Shown: one piece after another, positions 1 through 12,500 of the stretch
How the letters are laid out: every line of letters starts with the position of its first letter
How positions within the stretch are numbered: position 1 is the first letter of the stretch
From: Nageia nagi
Taxonomy: Eukaryota > Pinophyta
Reading direction: 5' to 3'
DNA length: 64,000 nucleotides
Assembly: GCA_050084985.1 (NCBI GenBank)
Contig: JBITNC010000002.1
Span: 15,128,001-15,192,000 of the forward strand
Notes under the pieces: model-generated
The model's database searches: none
Seen by the model: the letters and a program-made list of their open reading frames with translations, nothing else
What the model was told of the DNA's origin: nothing
Program-made: the position numbers and the translations under genes

Positions 1-187
1 AAACACATCAACTCGCTCTAGAATAACAAACGAAAATGCCAACATTCTTAAACTCTAGAGCCAAAATGCCAAATTTCTAGAACAGTAAAACCAAACCGCC
101 AACATTTTGGGATTCCCATCCCACATCTAGATCAAAGCTGAAAGGCATAAATTCAATCACAACTAAAAATGTCAGCATGTATCAAAC

Positions 188-1050
188 CATAGTTGTTAGG
201 CTCAGACTTGCTGAGGTCCCCTCGAGGCTTGGACTCGGGACTTGGAAAAAAACCACGGTTGAACTCAGAAAAAAGAAGAAATTATATATATTTTCACTGG
301 CAACATGAGTTTTTTCAATTGCATATTACTTATTATTGTTATGAGTGTCATCTAGAAGCCTAATTAATCAACATCAACATTGTACAATTTACAATATACA
401 CAATTACAAATAAGAAATGGCGAATACGAAGAAGCATATTTTGTATTCATCATAATATTAAAACTTCACAATACAAAATGTGCCTATGATGGTTGCAAAA
501 TACAAAAACCTTAGTTACGCTATTGCCAATTTTAATTTTTTATCAAACAATCATAAATTTACAAAATCCCACAGCTTATTTTTAATATTTATCAAATGAA
601 AAGTAAAAAGCAAAACCCCCAAAATAATGTTCAGAGCAAGCAAAATGGAAAACAAACCAAGCAAAAGAATGTAAAAGATAGAGAAATTATTTTATTTACT
701 TCAATTCTTCAAGTTGTTGGTGTGCTAGTGTCACTTGGTGGGTGTTAGATTCTTCCCAACTCAAAGAAAATCCATTCTAATGGAGAGATCATTTTTTGGC
801 TATAAAATGCATCTTGCCCTCTCTTTCACCTTTCTCCTAGTAGCTGCAAACTAAAAAATGGCAAATGAGGGTGCTTAAGTTTTTAAGTCACTTCTTTTTT
901 CCTAAATATGGCCATTCCGACAGTCGAGACTCGCCCAAACTTGTCAAACTCACTGAGACTTGCCAAGTCCAAGTGATCTAGATTCACAAAGGCCTACTCG
1001 AGACTCAAACTCACGATTTCTGGCAAGTTCCAATGATTCTGACTACAATG
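188..1050. mobile_element. hAT-like non-autonomous element with imperfect TIRs and 8-bp TSD
   Basis: The left end is CATAGTTGTTAGGCTCAG and the inverted right end is CATTGTAGTCAGAATCA, matching at about 12 of 17 positions. The flanks are TATCAAAC (180-187) and TTTCAAAC (1051-1058), an 8-bp target duplication with one mismatch. Subterminal sequence is rich in ACTTG and GAGTC motifs in both orientations. No transposase is present. The 863-bp size, 8-bp duplication and CA-TAGTT end resemble the hAT element at 33029-36874. Confidence 0.6.
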
Positions 1051-1119
1051 TTTCAAACCAAAGTACAATCTCGAGAGGGGTAAAGAGAAAAATTTCATAG
1101 AAGAGCATTTAGCATTAAA

Positions 1120-1527
1120 ATGGCACAATTTGTCAATAACTTCGATCAACAGACATTTGTAGATGAGGAAAACCATAATGATAGCTATGATACACTCCAA
1201 ATCCTTTCCCATGATTTTGATCCATATTTCAATGATAATGCACTTGATGACTTGAATAACCAATTTTCCCACTTGTTCAATGATGAAAGCAAAACAGTAT
1301 ATCCTAGCTCCCTTGATTCATCCAAAATTGAATGGTGTAATCCTTATGATGAAACTTGCAATGCTAATAATAATTGTCTTCATGAAAAATCTTGTTTAAG
1401 CAAAGGTCCTATGATGAGGATACACTTGCAAGGCTTGGATATCACAATTATCACACAAAGGTATGAATTATGTCCATCTCTCTACACAATGACACCATTC
1501 CTATGGTATACAAATCATCTACCATGA
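1120..1527 (+). CDS. Unrecognised 135-residue acidic ORF
   Basis: The protein starts MAQFVNNFDQQTFVDEENHN and its first 80 residues are rich in Asp, Asn and Glu. A Cys-containing stretch follows (WCNPYDETCN, HEKSC). I do not recognise it. It begins 70 bp right of the hAT-like element and lies antisense to intron 8 of the F-box gene. No zinc knuckle or protease motif is present. It could be a gag-like remnant or a chance ORF; a hydrophobic ORF overlaps its end in another frame. Confidence 0.25.
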   Translation: MAQFVNNFDQQTFVDEENHNDSYDTLQILSHDFDPYFNDNALDDLNNQFSHLFNDESKTVYPSSLDSSKIEWCNPYDETCNANNNCLHEKSCLSKGPMMRIHLQGLDITIITQRYELCPSLYTMTPFLWYTNHLP

Positions 1528-2689
1528 ACAATACATATTATCCACTGTTGCACAACATAAGGTACATTTTCTCAAAATTCCCATTATCTTTCGTACTATT
1601 AATTTTGCATAGCTTCCACTTGCATTTTCATGGTTGGAATAGTTGCATGTTTGTATTTTTCAAACCTAGCTTAAGTACATAGCTAGCCTCTTGTTCCATG
1701 CATAGCTTGTTCAATGTTTATTGTTCTCTAGTTATCCCAATAATCGCTCAATTTCTCCCTCATCCGCACACTTGCCTTTGATTTCAGATTTTGCTCATCA
1801 TTAGGAGGAGCTCTTGAACTTTCTTTGATTTTTATCATTTGCTTCTTCTTTTCGCTGGCCAACTTTTCTCTTTGGCTTTATGATTTACATTGATTTGCTT
1901 ATTTATTCTAATGAAACCATGTTTATTGCACAATCAAAGTAACTAAGTTCAATGTTGAACAACTCATTGTAGTAATGTTTTTGGTTCGATCGTGAGACAA
2001 ATTATTCTAGGAACCCCTCACGGCCGCCAATACAGTAGATTTTTAATGTCTCCTCCATCCACCTAGTGACTATTGATGGAAAGTACAATGGTAGCCAAGG
2101 TGTAGCCAAATTACAATCAAAATTATTCACAGTCAAAACTTTAAATAGTCAAACTTTTAAGAAGCATATCTATTCTCAATCTTTAGCACCAACATGAAAC
2201 TTTCTCTAAATCTTTAGCACCATTACCAAGTTTATTCATATCTAATTTCTTCACTGACCATATCAATTTGCTTTGGATTGTTGCAACTTTTACCATCTAC
2301 CTTTATCTCATCTTCTTCCAAAAGGATATTTGCTTCTTGTACATTTTTCATCTGAACTTCCTCTTTTGTAATCCACTCTTGTTGATCTATCTTAAGGCTC
2401 ACCTAGTCACTATGGCAAATACTTGTCCTATCAAAATTCATGACTTGATCTTGATCTTGTGCATCTTCTATATCCATACATATGTTATTGTTGAATTTAT
2501 TCAAAGCATTCTATTGATCAGCATCTTGAACATCTTTATTGTTTTTTTTCCAAACATCTGCATTAATTCCCTCTTTAGGCTGAAAGTTCTTTGCTTTGAT
2601 TGGGAAGTTCTAATCAATATCTGAATTATCATCGTAGAATCACCTAGTTTTATCTATGTTTAATATTTTATCGCTATTGACAAATCCCC
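1528..2689. other. Intronic DNA without recognised features
   Basis: AT-rich sequence with only short ORFs that look like chance frames. I see no repeat, splice pair or protein similarity I can name. Confidence 0.4.
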
Positions 2690-3110
2690 CATGACCATTC
2701 AAAATAGGAAACCATGCTCTCCCAATTATCTTTGAGCTTCATCTTCAACATAGGCTTTCACAAGCAAAAGAAAGAAAAAAATGACAATCAACACCATTTG
2801 CTTTACTCAAAATGAACATGCTCATCCAACCTCTCACTTTTCCTTTTCAAGATTTAGTGCAAGGACAAGACTCCAACCATGTCGTGATAGGTTTGAATAT
2901 TTCATGTTTTTTTGAATTTGCTTTTCTATTTTTGCATAATATGTGTTTGCAAGATCTTCACAAGGGCAAAGGTGTAGGATTTCATCAAAATTTTGTATCT
3001 TTTATCTTCTAGGCATGTGGTACTGGTCTTGAGTGCTTTTTCAACCACATCACAAAAAAAGAAAAATTGTAGACACTTAATTGCATTTTAGCTATTTTAA
3101 AATAATTTTA
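2690..3110. repeat. Dispersed repeat, copy A
   Basis: This stretch matches 41842-42250 in the same orientation. Shared blocks include CATGACCAT, CAAGCTCTCCCA-like sequence, ACACCATTTGCTTT and TTCATGTTTTTTTGAA. Both copies lead into a CATTTTAGCTATTT segment. It is probably part of an old LTR element; no coding sequence is recognisable. Confidence 0.5.
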
Positions 3111-3544
3111 TATAAATGTTTTATTTGATTTATGTAAAATGTCAAATTGGATCATGACCAATTTAAGTTAATTCTTTATGGCAATTTTTGTAAGTGGGTA
3201 AACAAAGGTGAACTCATATTCAAATTTTAAAATCACTTACGAAGCACTTCCATCATCATCATGATTTATCATAAGAAGAAAGTACTAATGCAATATGATC
3301 TTCCATTGTTGTGCCAAATATCATCAAAATCATCCAAGTGGTTGATGGAGCAAAGCATGGGCTGAAATGAGCATCCAAGCTAGAACCACTAACATTTCAG
3401 CACCCACAACTAGAACACCCAACACTCTAGCACTACAAACCTAGAATATGGATGTGTTGGTCCCAAGAATCGACAACCGCAATGGTTGAACCCAAATTGT
3501 TCGAAAATGTCTATATCTCAATTCTAGCATCATCCCCAGAAGAG

Positions 3545-3602
3545 ATATCTTCAAAATTATCATTTTCAAGATTATCATCTTCAAGATTATCATTTTCAGA
3601 AT
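3545..3602 (+). repeat. Short 15-bp tandem repeat
   Basis: Three to four copies of a 15-bp unit (TTATCATTTTCAAGA and variants) lie end to end. Related TTATCATTT-rich sequence occurs at 41640-41750, consistent with both being parts of one dispersed repeat family. The region 3603-4639 shows nothing I recognise. Confidence 0.5.
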
Positions 3603-4639
3603 TATTTTTACAATTATCCAAATTGGTGGCAGCCAGGGTTTACCCTCCAAAAACACGAGATGATCACCACCAGGCTTCCAATCCTCCATCATCTAGATAA
3701 ATTCTTTTTATCTCCTATTGCCAATTTGCATCACTAGATCCTATAACTATTTACCAATTAACCTATTTTCATTCTGTAAACATAATAAATGTGCATGTTT
3801 TAATACATTGTTAATATTTTTGTATCTACACAAATCAAGAGTAGAAAGACATTTTGGTGTCCAAAAGACAATGGTACACTTTTAAGCACTGGAAATACCA
3901 GCCAAACATGTTAAATGATGTTGCAAAGTGCACAAGAAGATGCAAAACCTGCAACATTACCAAGACAAGTCACCTTGAGTTGAGCTTGTAGTCCACTGAA
4001 TCAGTTCAGGTTACCCTTCAAACAGCATTTCCATTGATCTCATTGGTGGGTTGTTGACCATCAAGATGGGAAATGACTTACTCACTAGTGACTGTCATTT
4101 GATTCAGCAAAAAAAGAGTCTTTATGCCTTGCAACTAAACAACATTAGCAGAAGAGATAGCCAGTTTGGTTTACCAAGGAGCATTGTTCCGCAAATGATT
4201 GAGAAACAAAGATAGTCAATTGCACACCTGTTCACTTGCTAGGAGGATAGTTAGAGCTTGCTTCAGGCACAATAGAGCAATTACAAGATGTGGGATGAGA
4301 TCTTAACCTATATGTAAGACTGCTATACTAGGGCAATGAACAGTTCCTCTTCATTAGACCCTTTGAGGTATGTTATAGGTTCTTCTGACATTTGTCAATT
4401 AACGAGTATTTGAGGAGTCCACGGAAAGGGGCAGGATCAGCTTAGTTAATGAAATCAAAGCCCTCAAGTTCATCCAAAGGTTTCAACTGATTCCCACCGG
4501 AACAAAGATAGGATAAAAGGGGTTCAACAACAATGAGATGAAAGGCATGATCAGTAACCCAAAAATTTTAGGATGAGATGTAGCTTTGAGAGCTCTCGCC
4601 TATGTGAGGAGCACTACTCGTGCAAGTAAGAAAAAACCC

Positions 4640-5954
4640 TAAAGTTAGGGTTTCAACGGTATTGAGGATGCAACTTGATATTTGTAAAGGTCCAAACACA
4701 ACCTCAAGCAATAATCAGTAAATTCAAACCTTAAACCCTGACGTCAAGCGTCGGGCATCAATTACAAGTTTACACAACACAATAATGGCAACGTCTAAGC
4801 TAGGGCATCAATGTGAAACATGTACAATACTAAGATGCCAAAGTCTAGCCTATACAAGCAGATATCAAAGTAAACAAGCTCACAATGCCAACATCTAGCT
4901 TACACATGCATAAGGAAGCATTCACACCACAACGTTGCATACATGGACACAATGACAATATATTATGAGATCGAGACGCCCAATGACAGTATATAAAATG
5001 TACAATGCTTAACAATAGAATACCAAGCCCAGAAAGACTGACGTTGGCCTTCAAGTAGCCAACTAGGGCACAATACAGATATCCTCTCTACTCGAATGAT
5101 ACCGAAACCATGGGACAATACGCTCCCTCAAAATATGAATCCTCTCCACTAAAGGAGCCCTCCTCAAACCCTGGCCAACCACTAAAGGTAGAAGCAATAC
5201 CGCGGAATACCATCGAGTGGGCAAGGGCGCTGCGTTAATGCCGTAGACAATCAGGATCCCTCAACCTGAATGCCCTCCTAGATGCTGCACCTAGGCGATT
5301 GCTTAGCACCGCTAAGTCTTGTTGTCCTCTAAATGATATGAAGAGTAATAATAATCAAGTATATCCAATAATGACGCTCCGATGTCTCTTTATACAGTTG
5401 CTCTATCCAAATCTCACCTAGGTGTCATCACCTGGCTCCTTTAATCCAACGTTGGCCCTCTAGGGGCCAGAATACCCAACGTGGGGGGCGGGCCTAAAGT
5501 GCCATTAATGCCAATGTGGGGGGCTTGAAGTGCCATTAATGCCAACGTGGGGGGCTTGAAGTGCCATTAATGCCATGTGGCAGTTTAGGAATGCCACACA
5601 TGCGCACGTGGGTCAAGGAGTCATGCATGGGGTCTAGTTGTCATGCTGGGCCAACGTGGGGTCTAGGAGCCTCCCCAAGGCTGGCGCATGCATATAAGTG
5701 CTCATCCATCCATCTACGTATAAAATAGACCTTGGGATTCCCATAATCAAGATCAAGATCTCCAAGTACAATAATAGTACCTAATCTAAGCTTGGGAGGG
5801 AGATGTCCCAATTAGGGCTCTCAATGGGGTCCTTGACCCATTAAGTCTTATATCCCAAGCAATAACCTAAAAAACAATACAATAATAAAATATATTACAA
5901 AGAGGAATCCATTGAATTCCATGATTATTTCCAATAATACAAGGGGGCATCACA
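4640..5954 (-). mobile_element. LTR-like repeat, family TGTGAYG, copy 1
   Basis: Read on the minus strand it starts TGTGATGCCCCCTTG and ends near 4640; that end is uncertain. It is clearly the inverse of 27317-28530: both contain the T(A/G)ATGGGTCAAG tract, GGGACATCTCCCTCC, the GATGCTGCACCTAGG region and a terminal CTGACGTCA block. The TG start, about 1.3 kb length and lack of coding sequence point to a solo LTR. A third copy is at about 6890-8075. Confidence 0.6.
5475..5580 (+). repeat. 33-bp tandem repeat inside LTR-like copy 1
   Basis: About three copies of a 33-bp unit with AACGTGGGGGGCTTGAAG and TGCCATTAATGCC. Similar G-rich ACGTGGGGG units recur in the other two family members, so the array is part of the LTR's own structure. 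Confidence 0.65.
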
Positions 5955-6889
5955 ATATTCTTGAAGGTGGATTCGTGAGGGCGAAGGAGATTCAAGGCTT
6001 CGGTTTTGTTTGTGGCCTGTTTGATGAGTGTTTGTTCAAAGACGATGTTTGCTGCACTTCGTCATCCTTTGTGGCAGTGTCTTGGAGGGGATCGGTAGCT
6101 TGAAGCAAAGTTACTAATCGTCGAGGGGATGCAGAGAGTCTCCTACCGTTCCCACATCGTTTGGAGGTTGAGGTAGGAGGTTTTGTGTGCTCCTTCAGAG
6201 TGAGCAGGATATCTTTCGAAGGAGGCAAAGGTGCCTCTCGATTCTGTCCCTAGTCAATGGCATGAGGTCTTGCTAAGTGAAAAGGAACCCTTCTTAAACT
6301 CAACTGTTTAGGACAGTTGGATGTGCTTGAAGCAATGGTTTTGAGTTCTATAGTGGGTCTTCTATGCCCAAATCTTGATTGGATCCGATAGCACATATTG
6401 GGTAGAGAGGGAAGTTGTTTTTCTACAAGGAAGCTTCAAGGCTATGGTTTTCTCTGTCTGGATGTTGTTGGTCATTGAAGATGTCCCTAAATAGTTTCGA
6501 AAAGGAGGGTTTTGAGGTGTTATCTTGAGAAGGGGCACGATAGAGGTCTAATGAGCCGTATTCCCTAATGATCCTAGCAAAGGGGTGTTTTGGTGAAGGG
6601 CTATGACAAACAAGAGATTGCAATTTTGGTTTTCACTTGAGTTATAAGGCAGTTGCAGATGTGTGGGCTACACAACTAGGATACAAGGACTTGAGTATCC
6701 ACACAAGGGAATGTTTGTTGACCGGCAGTGCATAGTTTGGGGTTTTGAAACACTGAACGAGGGAAACCGAAACAAAGTCTAGGGTGAAACCTAACCTAGG
6801 GAAACCATTTACCGTTGATCCAATAGATCTTCGATGGTGCTTGGAATGAAGAACAACATTTTGGGCTTGTTATGGCAAACTATGATGAC
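5955..6889. other. Spacer between two LTR-like repeats
   Basis: This 0.9-kb stretch separates two minus-oriented LTR-like copies. It has a higher GC content than the surrounding introns and several short ORFs on both strands, none recognisable. It could be the internal part of a short element bounded by the two copies, but no primer-binding site was seen. Confidence 0.3.
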
Positions 6890-8075
6890 CTAAAATCACC
6901 TTCAGCAAAAAAGAGTACAACTATGATGCTCAACCCCTCAACAAAAGATGGCAACACACCCACGTTGGGCCCCTAGGGCACCCAAACTCCTCATAATGCA
7001 AACGCGAGCCTCCCAAGGCCTCCACGCAACCCCTACACCATGACGTCAACCCTCTAGGGCACACACCAACACTTGGCACCTCAACGATGCCTCACAGATG
7101 AATATAGAATGCTTGAACACCCACGAATGGAATAAAGCTTCCAACACCAGTATATAAGAGACACACACATACAAAACACAATGGAGAGAGACACAAGCTG
7201 TATTTTATTATGGAATGGTATGGAGTGTAATGAGGATCTCAATATCCAGATCTAGGGTTCCAAACCCTCTGCTAGCCGAACAACGCAGGAAAGACTCACT
7301 CCCCCAAACTCTAAATCCTATCTTGCAAAGGAGCCTCCTCAAACCCTAGCGACCACTAAAGGTAGAAGCTCGCCCTCGAAATACCACCGAATGGACTAGG
7401 TTGACCCACCTAAGTCGTAGAATGCCAAGCTCCCAACCCTGTCACTCCTCTAGACGCCGTCTAGAAATAATGCTCAGCACCGCCAAGACTTGCTTACCCG
7501 ATCGGGATCTGTATAGAAGAAGTATAATCAATAGCTAATCTCATCATGGAGCTCCATCCTCAATATATAGCCTCACGTGTCTATCCATCATGCCTCATTA
7601 TCATCCAAAGCCAAGTATTCCAACGTTGGGGTCAACAGGTCAACCATGCCAACGTGGGGGTCATATTGGCCCAGTATGCTAATGTGGGGGTCCCATGGGC
7701 CCAGTGTGCCAACGTGGGGGCCATAAAGGCCCCCAAGGCTTACATGGGGTCTAATGAGCCTCCTTGAGCTAACGTGGGGGTCTAAGTGGCCTCATAAGCC
7801 AATGTGGGGTATATGGGGCCCTCCCAACACTGGTATGCTCCTTTATGCACCTCTAGACTATACAAGACTCATGCCTATCTAGGGATTCCCACAATCCAGG
7901 ATAACCTCTAGACTACTCAAGGGGAGATGTCCCAATGGGCTCACAATGGGGTCCGCAGACCATAAGCTCCTACTTCAGTTACGCATGTACAACATAATCA
8001 TAAACAAACACTAGATTACAAAGTGACCATGACACATTTTGTCAATGGGCCAAATGGGATGTCACACAAACCTAG
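6890..8075 (-). mobile_element. LTR-like repeat, family TGTGAYG, copy 2
   Basis: The minus strand starts TGTGACATCCCATTTGG at 8075. It shares with copies 1 and 3 the GGGACATCTCCC block, the tract around ACCACTAAAGGTAGAAGC, and the CTTAGCACCGC / CTCAGCACCGCC tract near the RNA-start half. The inner boundary near 6890 is approximate. It is more diverged from copies 1 and 3 than they are from each other. Confidence 0.55.
7615..7815 (+). repeat. About 30-bp G-rich tandem repeat in LTR-like copy 2
   Basis: Six or seven degenerate units contain GCCAACGTGGGGGTC followed by a GGCCCA-like stretch. The unit resembles the 33-bp unit of copy 1, so the array was inherited and then diverged separately. 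Confidence 0.65.
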
Positions 8076-9307
8076 AGCATGGATTTTCTTAGAGTGTTCT
8101 CTTGGCGTTACGGTTTTTCCTTTGTGATGTCTTTGTTGTTTCAAGACCCTTGTTGTTTCCTTTGGTCATTACACAAGATCATTTTAGCTTTCAAATTGAC
8201 ATATGAGGGATTAGAGATTGTTTTAGTTTCCGTTGCAATTGATTGGATTCTTTGAATTCCATGTTTCATTTGTGGGGATCCTTATTTTGAAGGAATATCT
8301 AATAGGGGACAACAATATTTTGAACATTTTATGTTGCTGGTCGCTGGTTTACTCTAAGCTTCAAGGATATCTTTGATAAAAAAAATGTAAAGGTTATGAT
8401 TCCTTTCAAAAATCTCTGGGTTAGGATTCATTTAAAAATCCATCCTCCAATATAATTAAAAGAAGGCATGATCAGCATCAGAAAGCTAGCAAGTTCCATG
8501 TTCGATACTTGATGTAATTGTACCGGGAACATAAGTGTGCAGGATGCAGATAAGAAGAAGCCCATAAGTTATAGTTCCTTCAAGATCACAAACCAGCATG
8601 GAACTAATGCCTTCAATGAAGACCTGCCTGCCTACATGAAAATGCACTCAACAGTTAATATGTTGTTTGAAGTTATATTAATCTCTAGAAATGATTACAT
8701 TAAATCAACCATGACTTGAATGCAAATCTAATCATAATAATAACAGAAAGGGTAAAAAATAGGATAAAAGAAATCCTTGAATCTTGCAGTAACTAAAAAC
8801 TAAACACAAAACAGTGTAATCACAAGAGTGGCTAAAACCAAGGTGGTTATGCCCTAGAATATAGTCCAAGCACAACTAGCCATGTAAGGGAACGATCCCT
8901 TAACGAAATGAGGAATTGTTAAAAAAGAAATCTGAAGACCAAAGACAAGAAACCAGCACTATCACATGTCTACATGGAAGTATCTATTTGGGTAAACCCT
9001 AGTTTTTACGCAGAATATTATAAATTTGAAATACATTGAAAAACAAAAGTTTTTTCATTTTTTCTCAAATCACTTAAATTGTTCAAATGTTCTTTGTGCC
9101 CTTTGTTTGTACAATCACAAGGAACAAAATAGAAAAATGCCCATTTCCATATTCTCTTCCCTAACATGTTTAGTAGTGTAAGTGAGGAGTAAGGTGAACA
9201 GAATTGCAAGCAGGAAGGCAGTCTGTAAGTAATTATAGGAGCATTTCGCATTAGTAAAATAATCTGAAAGAAAATGGTGATGCATAGCAAATGATGTACT
9301 CACAAAC
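8076..9307. other. Left part of intron 8, nothing recognised
   Basis: AT-rich intronic DNA. I looked on the minus strand for the missing FIST_C exons and found no convincing acceptor-exon-donor combination here or further left. Confidence 0.4.
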
Positions 9308-9501
9308 CTCACTATCAAGGTCATCTAAAACAGATTCGCCATCAAGCTCTCCGTGCATTCCTTCCTTTCTACATGTAAGCCATGTAGAAGTCACCTTCTC
9401 CACATCATCTTTGTATACCCTTACAGAAACAGCTTTGTAGATGGGACCTACTGGTGCTAATCCTCCCGAGACTGCAGGGCTAAAGTGGATTCTTGCAGAG
9501 T
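9308..9501 (-). CDS. F-box/FIST gene, exon 8 (last exon in window)
   Basis: This exon has 194 nt, phase 1 in and phase 0 out, with acceptor GGTGCAG and donor GAG|GTTTGT. It encodes DSARIHFSPAVSGGLAPVGP, then IYKAVSVRVYK, STWLTCRKEG and LDGESVLDDLDSE. These align with GPKYKAVSV, CSTWLTARREGQH and LLDGQRMLDDI of the homologue, close to the boundary with FIST_C. The next exon should encode a segment containing a motif like GIKTGD; I did not find it in 1-9307. Confidence 0.93.
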
Positions 9502-12500
9502 CTGCACCAAACAAATCAATTCTATTCAAAAAAAGATAATAGACGCAAGTTATTTCCAAATTCAATGACTTTAAATTAATAACATCAAGTGAACAATTGA
9601 GATGGCACGATTCTCCTTGTTAGCAATACTAGTTCAAAAGATGCTTTTCCTGAAGAATATCTCAGGTAACTCCCCCTATAAAGGGTGATCACCAACGAAA
9701 TAAAATCATTAACCGGGAGTCTAAATTTATGAAAGAGACAAAGAGACAACACCACAAAGATTAACAAGCAATGGTATCAGGTTTAACAACCTTGATGGAG
9801 AAACTCATATGTCAATACACCTAATAACTCGGAAAACATAATATACTTATCCAGAGACATCATCTTGCAGGTCCTTTCTCACACAGTTCCAATGAAATTT
9901 ACAAGTTCTAAAGTTACACAATGCCAATGTACAATCTCAATGTTCTCCCTGCTTAGTGACTAGAAATTCTAGTCTTAATTTCATATATTCAAGCACATCA
10001 TTTTGAAAGGGAAAAATATCTCCCAAGGCAATCAGGAAAGACAGGCAGACCACCACTCAAATGAAAATTTATGGAATTGGCACCCAAAACATAAATACTA
10101 GAGTAATGATAAAAAATTCTCATGCAATTCTATTAGTAACGAAGACACAATATCTATTTATTTACACCCTTCAATTTCAAAGCATTTAGAGCACATAAAA
10201 ATCCTAATCCCAAATGTCAATTTTTTTCTGCCCTTGATAATTGTTTCTTCCTGTTTTTTGTCCATTATATAGATTCCTAGTACATTTCAGTTACAAACTT
10301 CCAGTTCAGTACAGATAGAAACTGTACAGCTTTAATATTTTGCTGTGTCTCGGAAGCTATAGAGTTATCTATTTGTGGAGATGGCGTAGTTAAAGACTGT
10401 ATCAGTACACATTTCGGATATATTCAGCAAATCAGTAAACAGAAACGGTTACATGCATGTTCTGTGTGGCACATAGCATCAGACATATTCTCATTCAGGA
10501 AAAAGAATATAAAGAGATGAATGACCCAGAACACAGGGATTCTCATGAAGATTCCAGAAATGGCCCAAATTTTGAACCAGGCTGTGTCCCACCATGGCAG
10601 CAATACTCCCCAGAGAACTTTCTAAAAAATTCACGAAAAATCAATTAAACAGCAAAATAACAAACTAAACCATTGATTTGCTTCAACAAAACATTCCTGA
10701 GATAATAACTAAGGAAATCAGCAATTATCTTTGCCATGCAATCATTTTGGAAAACATTAACGATATTGGCTTCACCTCTACAAAGGATAAAGCTCCTGGC
10801 CTGGATGGTTTCGCTAATACCTTCTACCACCAATTCTTTCATCTAGTACCAATGGATCTCCTTCAGATGATTGAGGACGTTCAAAAAAAGATAATTTGAT
10901 TAGTAGTACTAAGTCTACTTTTCTTGTTTTGATTCAACCAATTTAGGCCTCTTTCTTTGTGTAACTCTTCATATAAATTTATGACCAAAATCATAGCAAT
11001 CAAAATCAAAAAGCATTTGGACAAACACATCATTGATGAACAAGGAGGTTTCATCCCTAGCAAACAACTCTATGACAACATTGTGATTGTCCATGACATC
11101 ATACACACCAGCAGTAAAGAACAAAAAAAAAAGGATTATGGTTAAGCTTGACTTTTTGACTCAAGTCCTTAGTTCTTTTGGAATTCCTTTTTCATTTTCC
11201 AAGTGGATTTTTGGTTGCATCAGAGACTCTTAGATTGCTCCTCTTGTCAACAGTTCTCTAACAAGATTCTTCATATCTTCTAGAGATTTGCATCAAGGTT
11301 GTCCCTTATTTACTTATCTTTATATTATTTTAGTTGATGCTCGACATAGATCTATCCCTATTGAAAGGAGGGCTGAAAAATAATTGGAGTTAAGTTCACT
11401 GTTGAAGTAAAGGAGATTACTCCTACCCAATTTGTTGATGATAATAATAATGGGCGAGGCCTCCAAATCAAATGTCAAAAAGTTTACGAGCAATTGTTGC
11501 ACCATCATGATTGGTCACACCATGGTCAAGCTTTTTGCCACCATCCTTGAGGATTATGTTTCACATGTAGATGATAGAGGTTTTTGAGCATGAGCTCAAG
11601 CTGGTCTTCATAGAGACTATCACACAACTGACCACATCGTCACACTTTGAGCAATCATTGAAGAGGCTAAGTTCCAAAAGGCTATCATGTTTTGTTGCTT
11701 TATGGATTTCAGGAAAGCCTTAGAAATAGTTCCATGACATCGACTCATGGATAGATTACGATGATTGGAGGTTCTTGAGATTGGCCTAACATCCATCATG
11801 ACTCTCTATGAGATCGTGTATAGGCGGGTTCGAACTTCAAAGGGTTTTTCAAACAATATTCTCAGTATTATTGGGGTGAAGTAGGGCTTCCCACTCTCCT
11901 TGAATCTCTTTGGACTCTACATTGATGAGTTGGAGTCCCCCTTACTAGAGACTACTTAGGCCAAGAAAGGTTGCCTCCTCCATGGTAGTCGAGTTCCCAT
12001 CCTTCTATTTGCTGATGACATTGTACTACTCTCACACGGAACAAACGACCTACAGTATTTGGTGAATGCCTTGGACTCATTCAATGACAAGAAAGAGTTA
12101 GTGGTTAACCTTCGCAAAACTAACCTCTTGGCCTTCAATATCTCCAAGGCCACCGCTGCTCAAACTCGTATCACCTACCGAGATAGGGTTATTGAGACCA
12201 CCAACTCCTACATTTAAGAGTTATTTTATTTGGGGCTAGATTCTCGAAGAGATCTACAATCCTACCTAGGGTTCATAGAGGATAAGCGATGGTCTCCACC
12301 TTACAAAGGCAATTTGTTCAACTTCACGTCCAAGACATTACATCCAAACTCCAATTATTCCATACCCTAGTCACTCCCACATCAGGGGTCCTACCCTAAG
12401 GGCCTCATATTAGACTACAATACAGAACATATTGGTCAACATGTTATCCTACTCCATCCGAAGCAAAAGGAATGTTCCACACCACATCATGTGTGGGCTC

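Noticed and set aside
3441-3692. Minus-strand ORF with GGDHLVFL, considered as the missing FIST_C exon
   Set aside because: No acceptor and donor in matching phase, and most of the frame is the 15-bp tandem repeat at 3545-3602.
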